Assembly: GCA_964017065.1 (NCBI GenBank) | Contig: OZ024784.1 | Span: 4,383,152-4,447,151 of the forward strand | Origin: Haliclona indistincta | Taxonomy: Eukaryota > Porifera > Demospongiae > Haplosclerida > Chalinidae | Length of the DNA stretch: 64,000 nt | Direction: 5' to 3' | Part shown: piece by piece, positions 28,001-40,800 of the stretch | Position numbering within the stretch: the stretch's first letter is position 1 | Layout of the letters: every line of letters begins with the position of its first letter | Translations under genes and position numbers: made by a program | The notes under the pieces: generated by a model | Database searches by the model: none | Told to the model about the DNA's origin: nothing | The model's input: the letters and a program-made list of their open reading frames with translations, nothing else

Positions 28001-29861
28001 GTCGTATCTTCAAGCCTCTGGTAGCATGGTGTATCGGTACTTGTGCCAAGATGTTCACCTCAGAGGTTGGTACCTACTGTTACTGTTTACAGTTGTGTTG
28101 TTTAGATTCCATAGAAACCTGCTTCATGTGTGTCTGTAGTTGTTAATAATGCATGTACAGGATGTAGATACATGCCCACAGACAGGGAATCAGTGTGAGG
28201 GGTCTTTCTGTAGCTCCTCATTTTAAGTTTATTTTTGAAGTACTGAGGGAAAAAGTTTAGGACTTGAGATTATTGAATTGATGGCTTGTATTGTGGTAAT
28301 GGTATTAGGTTCAGTTTGGTCATGCTGGAGCGTGTGCCAATGCAGAGAAAGAGACAGCAGATGCTAAGAACAAGGTACACTCTAGTGTTTGGTATCACTA
28401 ACGCTATTGTCATGTCTGCTCAGATGCTGGCTGAAGCAGGTGTGTTTGTTCCCGAGAGCTTTGACACTCTTGGAGCATTGATTGGGTGAGTTCACTCTCT
28501 TTTACACGATCACCGTTCAATTCTCTATACAGCGAGGTATATGATCAGTTAGTGTCTGCTGGGATAGTGATTCCTCAGCCTGAGAGACAGCCTCCTACAG
28601 TACCCATGGACTACTCTTGGGCTCAGGTCGGTGCTCACTTCATTGTAGTTGCTATAATGATGTTTTATTAGGAGTTGGGTCTGATCCGAAAACCCACTGC
28701 GTTCATGTCCAGTATCTCAGACGAGAGAGGAGAGGAACTCCTTTATGCTGGGATGCCGATATCAGATGTATTCAAGGTGTGTTTGTGTGTATCCTGATTA
28801 TTTATCTGATTGTGTTCCCTACATCTACAGGAAGACATCGGTATTGGTGGTGTGCTCAGCTTATTGTGGTTCCAGAGAAGGTTACTAGAATGAAATTAAT
28901 GATAATAAACTACACTGCTCTCTTATACTAGATTGCCTCAATCGGCTTGTAAATTCCTTGAGATATGTCTCATGGTGACAGCCGACCATGGTCCAGCAGT
29001 GTCTGGTGCTCACAACACTATTATCACCGCTCGTGCTGGCAAGGATCTTGTCTCATCGCTCACCTCTGGCTTGCTTACAATAGTTAGTACCTATAATTTT
29101 GTACTACAATATAATTAAGATGATTATCTAGGGTGAACGGTTTGGTGGTGCTCTTGATGGGTCTGCTCAGCAGTTTTCTCAAGCCTACGACTCTGGACTC
29201 AATCCGATGGAGTTTGTGAACCAAACGCGCCGACAGCACAAGCTCATTCTAGGAATCGGTCATCGTGTGAAATCTGTGAGTTGGTTCATGATGATGCTCA
29301 CGTCTCTTTGATTGCTGCAATCAGATCAACAATCCTGACATGAGAGTCTCCATCATTAAAGATTATGCAAAGGAACACTTCTCAGCTACGCCTCTTCTAG
29401 ACTATGCCTTGGAGGTAGAAAAAATCACCACAGCTAAGGTGAGTGATGACTGAAGGTCACTTGCAATACAGCGTAATTTATGAATCTCCAGAAACCGAAT
29501 CTCATTTTGAATGTTGATGGTGTAATTGCTACATGCTTTGTTGACCTTTTGCGCAGCAGCGGAGCTTTTACTAGGTATCTCTGCCTGTCTGCTGTATGTC
29601 TATCTTGTTTGTTTTATGTGACAGAGAGGAGGCTAACGAGTATATTGAGATTGGTTCACTCAATGGACTGTTTGTATTAGGCAGAACCATGGGCTTCATT
29701 GGTTAGTTATTCTTCCTCTGTCCTGATTTTTTAAGCGCTGGCTTTTACCTCCTCCAGGTCACTATCTTGATCAACGCCGTCTGAAGCAAGGTTTGTATCG
29801 TCATCCTTGGGACGACATCTCTTACATCAACCCAGATGTAGCTGGCAGTAGTGACTCATAG
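25023..29861 (+). CDS. ACLY: ATP-citrate synthase (ATP-citrate lyase)
   Basis: Many small exons (25023-25199, 25297 onward) encode a full-length animal-type ACLY, which makes cytosolic acetyl-CoA and oxaloacetate from citrate, CoA and ATP. The ATP-grasp part shows [18 protein letters not shown] and [16 protein letters not shown]. The CoA/citrate-binding part shows [35 protein letters not shown] and [17 protein letters not shown] variable Ser/Pro linker follows, the region that carries phosphosites in vertebrates. The CoA-ligase part has [20 protein letters not shown] and [20 protein letters not shown]. The phosphohistidine loop [10 protein letters not shown] lies near 28310. The citrate-synthase-like end has [36 protein letters not shown] and [20 protein letters not shown]. 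Reading continues to TAG at 29859-29861. No missing motif was noticed. Confidence 0.97.
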
Positions 29862-30009
29862 ACTCTTACTAAGTAGTGGATATGATGCTATTATACTGAC
29901 AAAAGATTATTATATTATGTAGGATTTTAAAATGATTGATTTTTTATCTTGTTTTTGAGATTTTTACTCAGTATTGAAGGGGGTGGGTCGTTCGTTATTA
30001 TTCAGAACA

Positions 30010-31557
30010 ATGGCTGACAGTTTGATGAACTTGTATCGCTATCGCGAGGAGGTCGCCTGGGCACCTCGTCCAAAGAAGTTGCCGGTGACTCTCATTACTG
30101 GGTTTCTGGGAGCTGGAAAGACCTCTCTTGTGACTCACATACTCACCAATAAGCACAACCTGAAGGTAGCTGCTGCTGTAAACGACTTTGCTGAAGTGAA
30201 CATCGATGGACAGATAGTGAGAGGAACACAGGCACACAACGACGTCGTAGAACTTAGTAATGGCTGCCTATGCTGTTCTATTTCTGGGGAGTTTAAGCAG
30301 GCGGTGTACAAGCTTTTGCAAGACTGTGACATTGGCAAGATAGACTACCTACTGGTGGAGACCAGTGGAGTGACTGATCCACAGCAAACCATAATGACTC
30401 TGGAGGAAGAGTACGGCAAGATGTATCGTGTTAGGCTGGATGCTGTTGTTACTGTTGTAGACACAGATGCTCTTGTTAGTAAGCTAGGAGAGGATTCATC
30501 TCAGCTCAGTGGACTGGGATCGGTTGCTGCAATGAGCCAGCTAAAGTGCGCTGACATTGTCCTCTTGAACAAGAAAGATCTTGTATCAGAGAAGCAGTTG
30601 GCACGTGCTAAAGCGTTTGTTGAGCAGTTGGCGCCTGGTGTGCGTGTGCACAGCTGCAATCATGGTGCCGTACCGCTGCATTGGATCATGGAAGTCGATG
30701 AAGTGAGCTCATCACAGGTAGTTACTCACGAGTTTACTGAAACTGCCTACACTGTTAGCTTGGAAGGAGGAAGAAAGAACAAAGAAAGACACCAGAGGAA
30801 AGAGAAGATCGATGGTCAGCATAAGCATGGTAGCAAAGAGCATCTTTCAGCCGATGAATTCACATCTCTAGTTTATGAGTCATCTAGCCCACTCTATCTC
30901 GAGCGTTTTCAGGAGTTTTTAGGCAAAGGGTTTCCTGCCGGGCTACAGAGAATGAAGGGTACAGTTTGGTTTCAAGAGAATCGTTCAGTCCTTTACTCAT
31001 TTCATATGAGTGGGCGACAGCGCTATGATCTTACTGCTCTTCAGAGTAGTCCTCTTGCCGGCACACTCGCTGTACAGCTGGTCGCTATTGGAAAGATTGA
31101 CACAGAAGCTGTCCGTTCTCAACTGGACCAGTGTACTAAAAATACAGAGGCCGCACCTGCTACTCTTCTTCACTATAAGACAACCATGGAAGAGTTGGTG
31201 TCTCAAGATGATCGGTTTCAGGTTAAATTTGAAGACAATGAAAGTGCACAAAGCAATAACTATGTTGACTTTAGGCTGACCGGGTGTGTAGAGTATGGTG
31301 TCACAGTAGAAGAGGCGGCCAGCTTCCATGGAATCAATTTTAACCAAATGAATCTGGACCTAGCCAAGTGGATCAATGGGTCTAGCAGCAGAGTCAGTAT
31401 TCTCCCTGTCAGGCTACCAATGGGCACAGTAGTCTGCCGACATGGTGTGATGCCGGAGAATGAATTTTTGGAAACTTGGAAATTGGCTCAAGATGCTGCC
31501 AGCAAGATTGCTGACAAGTACTTCCGTGCTGTGGGTGTATGTAAATGTGGTCGTTAA
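30010..31557 (+). CDS. CobW/COG0523-family GTPase (putative metallochaperone)
   Basis: An intronless gene of 515 residues. The start is the ATG at 30010; a longer frame begins upstream at a TTG, which I did not use. Walker A is GFLGAGKTS (31-38). The family's metal-binding CxCC motif is GCLCC (Cys 86, 88, 89). VETSGVTDP and VLLNKKDL (G4) follow. A charged, His-containing linker (QHKHGSKEH) at about 268-282 separates the GTPase domain from a CobW_C domain (KGFPAGLQRMKGTVWFQENR). The protein is longer than animal ZNG1/CBWD (about 395) because of an extra C-terminal part ending VCKCGR. Relatives act in zinc or cobalt delivery, but substrate and partner are unknown here. It lies 148 bp after ACLY. 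Confidence 0.85.
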   Translation: MADSLMNLYRYREEVAWAPRPKKLPVTLITGFLGAGKTSLVTHILTNKHNLKVAAAVNDFAEVNIDGQIVRGTQAHNDVVELSNGCLCCSISGEFKQAVYKLLQDCDIGKIDYLLVETSGVTDPQQTIMTLEEEYGKMYRVRLDAVVTVVDTDALVSKLGEDSSQLSGLGSVAAMSQLKCADIVLLNKKDLVSEKQLARAKAFVEQLAPGVRVHSCNHGAVPLHWIMEVDEVSSSQVVTHEFTETAYTVSLEGGRKNKERHQRKEKIDGQHKHGSKEHLSADEFTSLVYESSSPLYLERFQEFLGKGFPAGLQRMKGTVWFQENRSVLYSFHMSGRQRYDLTALQSSPLAGTLAVQLVAIGKIDTEAVRSQLDQCTKNTEAAPATLLHYKTTMEELVSQDDRFQVKFEDNESAQSNNYVDFRLTGCVEYGVTVEEAASFHGINFNQMNLDLAKWINGSSSRVSILPVRLPMGTVVCRHGVMPENEFLETWKLAQDAASKIADKYFRAVGVCKCGR

Positions 31558-31608
31558 CCATACCTTACTATAAGTCTTATGATACTGTGTAAACTACAGT
31601 TAATGCAC

Positions 31609-31614
31609 AATAAA
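31609..31614 (+). terminator. Poly(A) signal of the CobW-type gene
   Basis: AATAAA lies 52 bp after the stop codon. Confidence 0.55.
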
Positions 31615-31887
31615 ACGCAGCTGTAATATGTAAACAAAATCACTACAAATTTGGTGACAGGCACCTTTTATGGTGTAAACAAGAAACACGTTTAGGTAGT
31701 TTGACAAAATTTTAATGAGGGCGTGGTCAACACGTGGTAATTACAGGATTTCACCATTTCGCTCGATCGGCGCGTGGACGGGGACGTTATCGCACAAGTG
31801 TCGGATGTAGAATCCTAACTAACGGATCATACCTCTTGTCTACTTGTAACTGAGACAGATACTCGAATTGGGAGCTTGCTTATAAAT
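31615..31887 (+). promoter_or_regulatory. Spacer and presumed promoter of the PTPN gene
   Basis: This 273-bp stretch has no open frame. A CpG-rich patch (CTCGATCGGCGCGTGGACGG) at about 31762-31781 is a likely promoter core. A TATA-like string directly abuts the start codon and is too close to act as a TATA box for it. Confidence 0.35.
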
Positions 31888-34800
31888 ATGTCCTTCTTAC
31901 AACGTCTTGGAAGCATCCGTAAGAGGAAAAGTGGTTCTTATGCGGTCAGCGAGGGATCTCCTTCGCGACCACATTCGATGGCGATCCCTGAGAGTACACA
32001 AAAGCTCGCGTCTGGACTGATACGATGTCACGTATCGCTTCTGGACGAGTCTGTCTTCACATGTGAGATGAATGTGAGTTGGTAGTAGGAGGGGCACGAT
32101 CATGTCGTGTTTATTGAAGCGAGGTCAGTGTTGCACTGTTGTGTGCTTTCTGTATGCAGAAGCAGAGTCTTGGAAGCACTCTAATGGATGAAGTATTCAA
32201 TCACATTGACTTGCTTGAGAAGGACTTTTTTGGTTTGGCTTGTAAGGACAAAGGTCTGGGGCTGGTGAGTGCCAAATGTCTCAATGTGCACATCATCGTT
32301 CAGTTGTGTCTGTATCTCTATGTCACTGTCTGTGTGGTAAATTTATATTTTAATGTTTTGTCAATTGGTAATACTGTTATAGCTGCAGAAGTGATGAACC
32401 GCTAAATTGAGTGTTTATAAATGTAATAGCCCAATTTGGACCATCTTGACTAAATTTTTGAAAACTTATGCGAGATATGGACACAGTTTTTACCATGTGG
32501 GCGGGGTAAAAAGGTGTGGAGTCAAGTAACCATATTGTCAGTTGCTGGAGAGTTCGTGGTTGATTTATTGCTTATTCTATTGTCCTCATCAATAACGTGT
32601 TGATTGGATGGTTGCTGGTGTGTACAGCACTGTGTTGTCATGGAAGTCATGTGGAATGACTTTTTCATGGTTTCACTATGAGACATCTTATTTGCTATAC
32701 TGCCCACTTTTACTGTCTTTTTCTGTTAGGTATGGGTTATTCCTGAGAAATCACTCAAGAAGCAGTTTAAGGGTGAGATACAAGTAGTATAAAATGTTTG
32801 TTTGGTTTGTGCATGTGTCTCTCTGTGCATTATCAGTCTGCATTATGCACATCAAAGGTACAGTTGTATCAGATTATACTTGATGTGGGTTGTATTACTC
32901 TGTTAGCAGTTTTGATGCTGCTTGTTACCAGCGTTTCCTGGTTCATGCTAATAGACTTCAAACTTGTCTGGTGCTTCATAGTAGCAGTGTGTTAGTTTTC
33001 CAGGAGTTAGGTTGGACTGCCTTTGAACTTGTTGGCTTTTTGTGATGTGGTTTCTTGATTGGCTTAAGCTTTTTTATTGTACACATTGTACTCTGTAGTA
33101 TTATAGTAATAACATGTGGTAATAAACAGCACAAATGCAAAGTTTCTTCTTATTTCTATTTCTATCTGTTGTATGTGTAAAGATACAGTTGTGATTTTAA
33201 TGTCTGTTTCCAGTATACAGAAACATGTGTGTAATTCTTATTGGATGTTGTATATGTAACTATAGCTCACCACAGTAGCCCTTTTGTTGGGTGCTTTTAA
33301 TTGAGTTTGTTTGAGTCTGTATGCATTCCCCAACTTGGTATTCATGTTGTTGTAGCAACGCATGTGAGTGTATGTCTATGAAATAGTACATTAAGATTTG
33401 CTCTACCCACATTCTTGCTTACATTTAGTCTACATTTCTCTGTAATAGGGTGCTCTTCTGTGTGTCTTGAGTTCAGAGTCAAGTTCTATGCCTCTGATCC
33501 TGCCAACCTGCAAGAGGAGCTAACACGTTACTATTTCTTCAAGCAGGTCAAGAAAGATCTCCTCGAAAGCAGGTTTGATGAACTGGCTAATAGTTAGTTC
33601 TGATCTTGACTCTAATCTTCTGTAGGATGCCTTGCTCACTCGAGTCAGCTGCAATGCTAAGTGGCTACTGCTTGCAAGGTGGGTGTGTCCTATAAAACCA
33701 GTGCTCTGTGTTGTTTGTGAGGCTCATGAGCCTGACCAACTAAAATGTAAATCACATTCATGACATTCTTGCCTTCTATCATGTACATTGATCATAGTTG
33801 GTTAGGTGTTGGCACATTTTATGGTGTTCTCATACTCATTAGGGCATATCTAAAGAGCTTAGCACATTGCTATAACAACTGTATAGCTGCAGTCATGCCT
33901 TGCTTTGCCGTAAGATGCACGGTTTTATTATGGAAAAGTGCATGTTATTTTTCACAGACTTGCTGTCTTCAGTAAGCTATTCAGCATGTTATAGGAAGCA
34001 TACTAATCATATCTTAGAAATGTAAATATCCGAGGCTTGTTCTAGCATATTTGCATTTGAGGTTTCTGTGTTTGTGTTAATTCAATTGTTGTGTGTCATT
34101 TTCTGAGAAAGCAACATTCCTTGCATTTGAGTAAGGTTAATCTCGTTTATTAGCCTCTGTTGTGCGATGATGTTTTCCTCTCATTTGCAGCCGAGTTAGG
34201 CGACTACGACTCTGACAGTCATAGTTTGAATTATGTGTCTGAATTCAAGTTTCTGGAGAATCAGGTATGTTCGGAAAATGAAATCACGTGAGACAGTAAT
34301 ACTACAGAGCTCAATAAAATAATCAGACTTTGATTACAAAACCGTCCCTGAAGTTTTGGAAATGGAAAACCAGTGAATGGATAACAGTAGCAGTTGACAA
34401 CTTTGAGTTCCATTCCCTATAAGCAGACTTTTCTCACCATTTAGGGTTACAAAAATAATTATTACAGTACTAAAATTAATGCTCGCTAACATTTTCTGCA
34501 GCACACAATCGTATTGTTCGCTTAACATATGATGCCTTTGAAGGAACCACTCTTTGGATGTAGAACAATGGCAGGTTGGGAACTGCACCAGCCTAGTGAA
34601 GACGGCAATAAACAATACACTAGATACAATCCAGCTGGATTCCTCAGCAAGCCCGCACCCAATCTGCTTTTATGTTTCATCATGTATTCTGCTGCATCTA
34701 TTTACATAGCACTTTTCTACCGCATTTAGTACCATAATAACCTTGGACAACAACTAAATAGCGAACTTAATTAACACAGAAAAATACCGCTTTGTAGGAA

Positions 34801-37800
34801 TATTCCATTGAGATTTTAATCAGCACTAACATTTTTACACTTCTAGTGACTGTTTTCAACAACACTCATTTGTTCGCTATCAGCAGTTTATTTTCTTTTT
34901 CAACAACAACCTGTTGTGTAACATACAGTACTTAGTGCGTATCTGATGATTGAGCTGGTGCATACAAAATCGGTTGCCTTAAATCAAAATGGCATCCACT
35001 CAGAGGTCTTGTTCATCGTAGCATGAGCTCACAATGAGAAAGCAGCATAAGCGAAAAGTGCTTATAAAAATTTATGCAGTTTAACATTAATTTTTACTAA
35101 AGATAATGGGCGGCACTGTACGTATGTGCTACTATCGAGCTGCTGAAACAGAAACATCGAGGACAGAGCCTGTCCTACTATGTGTACTCGCTAGCATTCA
35201 TCTTTAGATATTATTGCAAGTGAGAAAATTTTAGTGAGTTGTCAAGATTTCACCAAATTATGTCTGGACGCCAAAATTAAATGACCAAAACATGAATTCT
35301 GGCTCAAATTTCCTGCTGTACAGTAGATGTTGCTCGTCTCCTAGGAAGCTCTGACTGCCAAATTTCAACCTAACAGTGATAATCACTCAAATTTCTTGAG
35401 CCATAAATTCCCTTCTGTCTCTCTCTCATTGTAGTTAAGAATTTTTTTACTGAACTTTTTCCTCTTTCATTTTTTTCAGACTGAAGAGTTTGAAGAGATG
35501 ACAGGCCGAATACATCAACAGCTTGCGGGACAATCAGTGGCTGAAGCTGAATTTAATTTTCTTCAACTAGCAAAACAATTGGAGTTCTATGGAGTGGAGC
35601 AGTACCCAGCTCAGGACCAGTCTGGCCGACCCATCTCTCTTGGTGTTTGTGCTCATGGTATTGTGATTTTCAAGGGTTTGGAACGATTGAAGACATATCC
35701 ATGGTGACCCTGTTGTCTGTTGTTAGTGAATAATACTTATCATTTCTTTGCTTCTAGGCCAGCAGTTCTGAGAATAACATACTCACGTAAGAAGTTCTAT
35801 GTTGAGTTGAAATCAACACCAGTGAGTTTGTTCTTCATGTATCATAACAGCAATGACAGTTATTGAGTATCGAACCTGATAAAAATTTATAGGCCATATG
35901 CATGAAATGGCACCTGCCAAAAAAAAATCTGTTTACATGTACTGTATGCAGGATTGAATTCATGTTAGTTTCATTTTTGGGGCATCGTATTTAATGGAAA
36001 TAAATTAGTGCATGAGTTCTATGCAGTTTGCCTAGAGACAAGGCACGACTCGAGTAAGAATTGGTAAATGGAAAGTGCAGCTGAATTTATAGTAGAGTCT
36101 CATCACAGTGTTATATAAAACACGATGTATTTTTATCGGACATTGATCAAATTCAGAGATTGTGTTGTCTCATACACTACTAGGGAGCTATTGAAGAGCA
36201 ACATGTAGTTGGGTTTCATATGAGCAGTCATGAGGTCAGCAAGCGCTTGTGGAGATCCTGCATTGAGCATCACGCCTTCTTCCGACTTGCTGAGATCAAA
36301 GACTTTCCACGTGGTGGGCGTCTTCGTAGTTCAAGACTAAGGATAAGGCATGTCTGGTAGTAGATTATCAACATGATGCTTTCTGTGTTGCTCAAATAGG
36401 ACGGGTCGATCAGAAAGGCAAGCAGTAGAGGCTAACAAAGCTCCAGCTAGGGAGCGATTGAACAGTGTTAAAGTGCATAGGTAAGTATAGAACTCTCACA
36501 CATCTGCTTACTTGTTCCTCTCCTCAGAACCCCTAGTAAGCGATATTCTCGTCGTCTTCATTTGATGGAGCCAGACGACGATTTGGGTGGTTTTAGGAGA
36601 CCTAGAGCTGCTACTGAAGTCAAGTGAGTGTTTCATTGTACCAGTGTCTCAAGTGATGCTCTCCCATTAGACGATCGGGCTCTTTTATTGAACGTCGATC
36701 GGGTCCTCAGGTCGGCGATATTAGGAAAGTACAGAGTCCACCTGTACCAACCACTATTAGACCACGCCCACATTCAGCTACTCGTGACAGCACACCCACA
36801 TCATCAATGTATGCATTTTTATTTCATTTCTCTGTCTAACCTCTCCCTTTCTCTTTATCAGAGGAATTTCACAAAGTCCATCATTTCTTGATGACGAGTA
36901 AGCTTAGTACTATTAATTTCTGTTAGTTGATTTTCATACTACCAACTGAAAAAATTAATGCAAAAAATGCAGCATAATTTCTACGTATGAGCATAGTTTT
37001 CAAATTGTGATACCGTACTGGCACGTTATAAAGTGCATGCAGTTATATTTCACAGCTCAGAGATATGCACTTATACGCAAGATGCGGCTAATAAAGAAGG
37101 TTTTTTTCAATGCAAGTATATAGAGAGCTGCAGCAAAACATGTGTTAACAGACAATGTGCACCTATAAGCGAGCTGCGCCTACTTACCACCAGTATGGAT
37201 GATACTATTATTTACTACCAGTTGAATAAAAATAAATGCACAACATAATTAATTCGAATTTTTACCAAAAAATTTAAGTTTTCAAATCGTGATAGTTCTG
37301 TCCCTTCTCTTTTCCTCAGCTCTCCAGCTGTGGCTGGTCATTTTATAGTTGGAGAGACAGAGGAGAAAGGTCTCATTTCGATTCTGCTTGATCAACAGCA
37401 GCACACTGATGCATGTACATCTGCGTATGATGAAGAGGTTTGCATAGTATGATGATGTAATGATGATGTGATGATTATATGCTGTATTGTTGTAGCCTGT
37501 TGAATATTTTGATCAGTTGAATGCATTGATGGAGACAGCTGTGACTGCTATGACACTAGTAAGTTAGAACTAAATGGGTAGATTTGACTTTATCATACTG
37601 TATATGCACTTATTGGGTGGAGCATACTCCACATTAATTGTAACACCCTATGTCACAAGAAATATAGTGCTATCTGGTTTGATGTATGTAGTGCGTGACG
37701 ACTCCTAATGCCTGCCAGGAGCGTATAAGGGAAGGAGTGTTCAATTGCCGTATTTGCTATAGTAATATCGAAGTCTAAAGTCCGCCACTGTGCGCTGTTG

Positions 37801-40800
37801 TTACTTGGAACTTGGGCCTTTCTTTGCACATTATGGCTCGCTATTTCCTACCTATACATTCATCCACACTTCGTCCTGCCCGTCTCCAGCTAAAACAAGT
37901 GAGCGTTCATCCAGAGCCATGATCACCGTCTTATGCGGCCTGCAAAAAACCTTATAAGGAAAGTTTTTGCAGCGCAAGAGGCGGACTTTAGATTTCGTTA
38001 TTCACGGTTGAATGCTGTGTCTACCCATGCACAGATAAGTTTGAAATTTAGATACCTCATTACATCAAAGAGTACCGTATAGTGGGTAATTTCGGAGGGT
38101 CAAAATTTTGGCGAATGACCCAGTTTTGGCGAATTTAATTTTGGCGTCAAGTGCCTCACTCACGTATTACCGCAATAGAAAAAGCAGATTTTGGCGAATT
38201 TTATTTTGGTGAATGCTTGACAATTCGCCAAAGTACCGAACATGTACCCTTACACAGAAAATTTCACCTATGAAACTTTTGCATCCTTTTTGAAGCATGA
38301 AAAATAATTTTTTACTTAATAATATGACACACAGATACATACACAAACAGACTACTGTATGCCTCCGGTGGCTCCGCCCACCGAGGCATAATTCAAATAA
38401 TAGGGCGAGCCTGAGCTGATTTTTGAACACCAGTGCCAGCAGCAATAAACTTCCAATGCTTACTAACAACATTGACATACAATGGCATGCTTCTTGATTT
38501 ACCAACAGCCACAGCTACTTACATTACACACAATCTTCTCATGTATGTGTGGTTGCCTCAAGCACTGAGTAGCCAAGCTGAAACGTCTCTGTCTGAGTCT
38601 GTCAACACAAGAAGCCAGCTTTACCGGTTTAATTTATGTATCAAGAGCTATTCGTTGACTCACTTGACTGCATTCATGCGGAACAGCAGTTATTGATCGA
38701 ATAGGCGTGTTCTAATTCTCGGACGACAAACACACCCCTTGACAGACAGATATGTTTTCGTGCATGAGGAACGTTGTCGCGATCATTGTGGGGCTCGCAC
38801 TAATAATTAATAGTGTTCCATTGATGGTTATTTAATTGTTGTAAGAGGGATGCTGTTCTACTTATTTTGTATGGATGGCCTGTTATGAATGTGTTGATGC
38901 TTTCATTGTATGAGTGTGTCTAATTTGTTTACAGGATGAGTTGGCATCAGAAGGCTACCTAATGGTCAGGTGAGTCCTCTATCACTTCCTGCAGTACAGT
39001 ACAGGTGGTGTTTATTGCTAGAAACAAGTGCTATAGAAATGAGTCAATAAGCCTCTAAGGAGTATGAATATCATTATAGCATAGGAGCTTATCGGTTTCC
39101 AGGGAGTTTTTAGGCTTGTTTTTATAGGGTGTGAGGTAATGGTACACCAGAGTGATCACTTTGTTTGAAGTAAATCTATTTGTTGGTCAGTGGTCACAGC
39201 CCACCAATCCTTGTAGTAACTCTTGATATATATTTTTATGTATAATATCTGTATTTATAACCTAATTGCCTATAGTGGTTGACTTTTTTCGAGTATTACA
39301 CTTATTACATGTTCTGCTGTTGAAGTATAGGCAAATGCCCCTATGGTTTAGTTGTTGACCTTCTCCATGGCTTTTGATGTGTGGGCAGACAGCGACCTAT
39401 GTACCTAATAATTCACAAACTGATTTGAATTTGTTTTTATATTTATGCATTTAAAATGACTCTGTGTCATCTCTCTAGACTACTACCAGATTCTGAAGGA
39501 AGGTTTGGGTTCCACGTGAAGGGAGGTAGGGATTTAGCCATGCCTGTCTTCATTTCTAAAGTCAAGGAAGACTCTCCGGTATGACACGCCTACTCTTCTG
39601 CCTTCCATTCTCTTACTCTCTCCGCTTTCTCCAGGCATCTGATTGTCAGCCTCCACTAGAGGAAGGTGATCAAGTGCTGTACATTAATGACATGGCTACT
39701 GATGGTGTCACCCACATGGAGGTAATGAAGTGTGTCACACTACTAGCTATTGATCCATGCTTCACACGTGTGACATAATTTCTGTAAAAAATAATAAAGT
39801 ACTATAAATTCACTCATGATATCACTACTCACTAAGATGCCTCCACACTACTAATTTCACAGGTGATTCAAGCTATTAAAAGATCACTGGATCGGCAACC
39901 TCCTGAGATGAATTTAGTAATCAAACCACGCGACCTCACTCGTGTTGATCCTACTCTCAATCTGCCCTCGCGCATCTCAATGACAGATCCTGCTACTCTA
40001 CTGAGAGAGTCTGTGAAGCAGCTTAAAGAGGTCAGGAAGTCTGTGTACGAGGGAGAAGAGAGGCCTGGGAACCTGTGTGAGAGAGAAGAGAGGTCAGGGA
40101 TCCCTGTGTGAGAGAGAAGAGAGGCCTGGGAACCCTGTGTGTGAGAGAGAAGAGAGGTCAGGGATCCCTGTGTGTGAGAGAGAAGAGAGGTCAGGGATCC
40201 CTGTGTGTGAGAGAGAAGAGATGTCAGGGAACCTGTGTGTGAGAGAGAAGAGAGGTCAGGGATCCCTGTGTGTGAGAGAGAAGAGATGTCAGGGAACCTG
40301 TGTGTGAGAGAGAAGAGAGGCCTGGGAACCTGTGTGTGTGAAAGAAGAGATGTCAGAGAACCTGTGTGTGAGAGAGAAGAGATGTCAGGGAACCTGTGTG
40401 AGGGAAAAGAAAGGTGAGTTTGGACGTTGGGATACTTCTGAAGTAGATGAGCTCACGGATGTGGCTGGTGAGGGATGGAACAAAGAATTTTTGTTACTAA
40501 AGACAGGGCTTTAAATTAGCACTAGCCGCTAGCCCGAGGCTAGTAAAATATTGGGCTAGTAAAATGTACAGGTTGGTAGCCCAGCTGGCTAGAGAAAATA
40601 GTAATTTTACTGCAGAACTTGACTAGAAACAAGTTCATTAATGCTTAAAATTAGCTTAATTATTGTATTGGGCTGGTAGAAACTGTTTGGGGCTAGTTCA
40701 ATTTGATTGCACTACACCTGCTGGCTAATTTAATTTGAAGCTCTGGCTAAAGAGTAGGTGGAGGTTAAGAATGTGTAGGAGAGGAAGGAGGGGAAAGAAA

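Noticed and set aside
29974..30009. Twelve-residue N-terminal extension of the CobW-type protein
   Set aside because: It would start at TTG. The first ATG at 30010 is the ordinary eukaryotic start and leaves the Walker A motif at a normal position.
30010..31557. Horizontal transfer of the CobW-type gene from bacteria
   Set aside because: Lack of introns and unusual length are not enough; other ordinary animal genes here are also intronless. It needs a tree.
31880..31889. TATAAATA directly before the PTPN start codon as a TATA box
   Set aside because: It overlaps the ATG, so transcription would start inside the coding region.
36340..36400. GC-AG intron after the FERM F3 exon of the PTPN gene (AAG|GCATGT)
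   Set aside because: A standard GT donor 10 bp further on (GTCTG|GTAGTA) keeps the frame and gives RHVWTGRSERQ, so the non-canonical donor is not needed.
40031..40412. Regular 30-33 bp repeats resembling a CRISPR array
   Set aside because: There are no unique spacers between repeats. It is a plain tandem minisatellite inside an intron of an animal-type gene.
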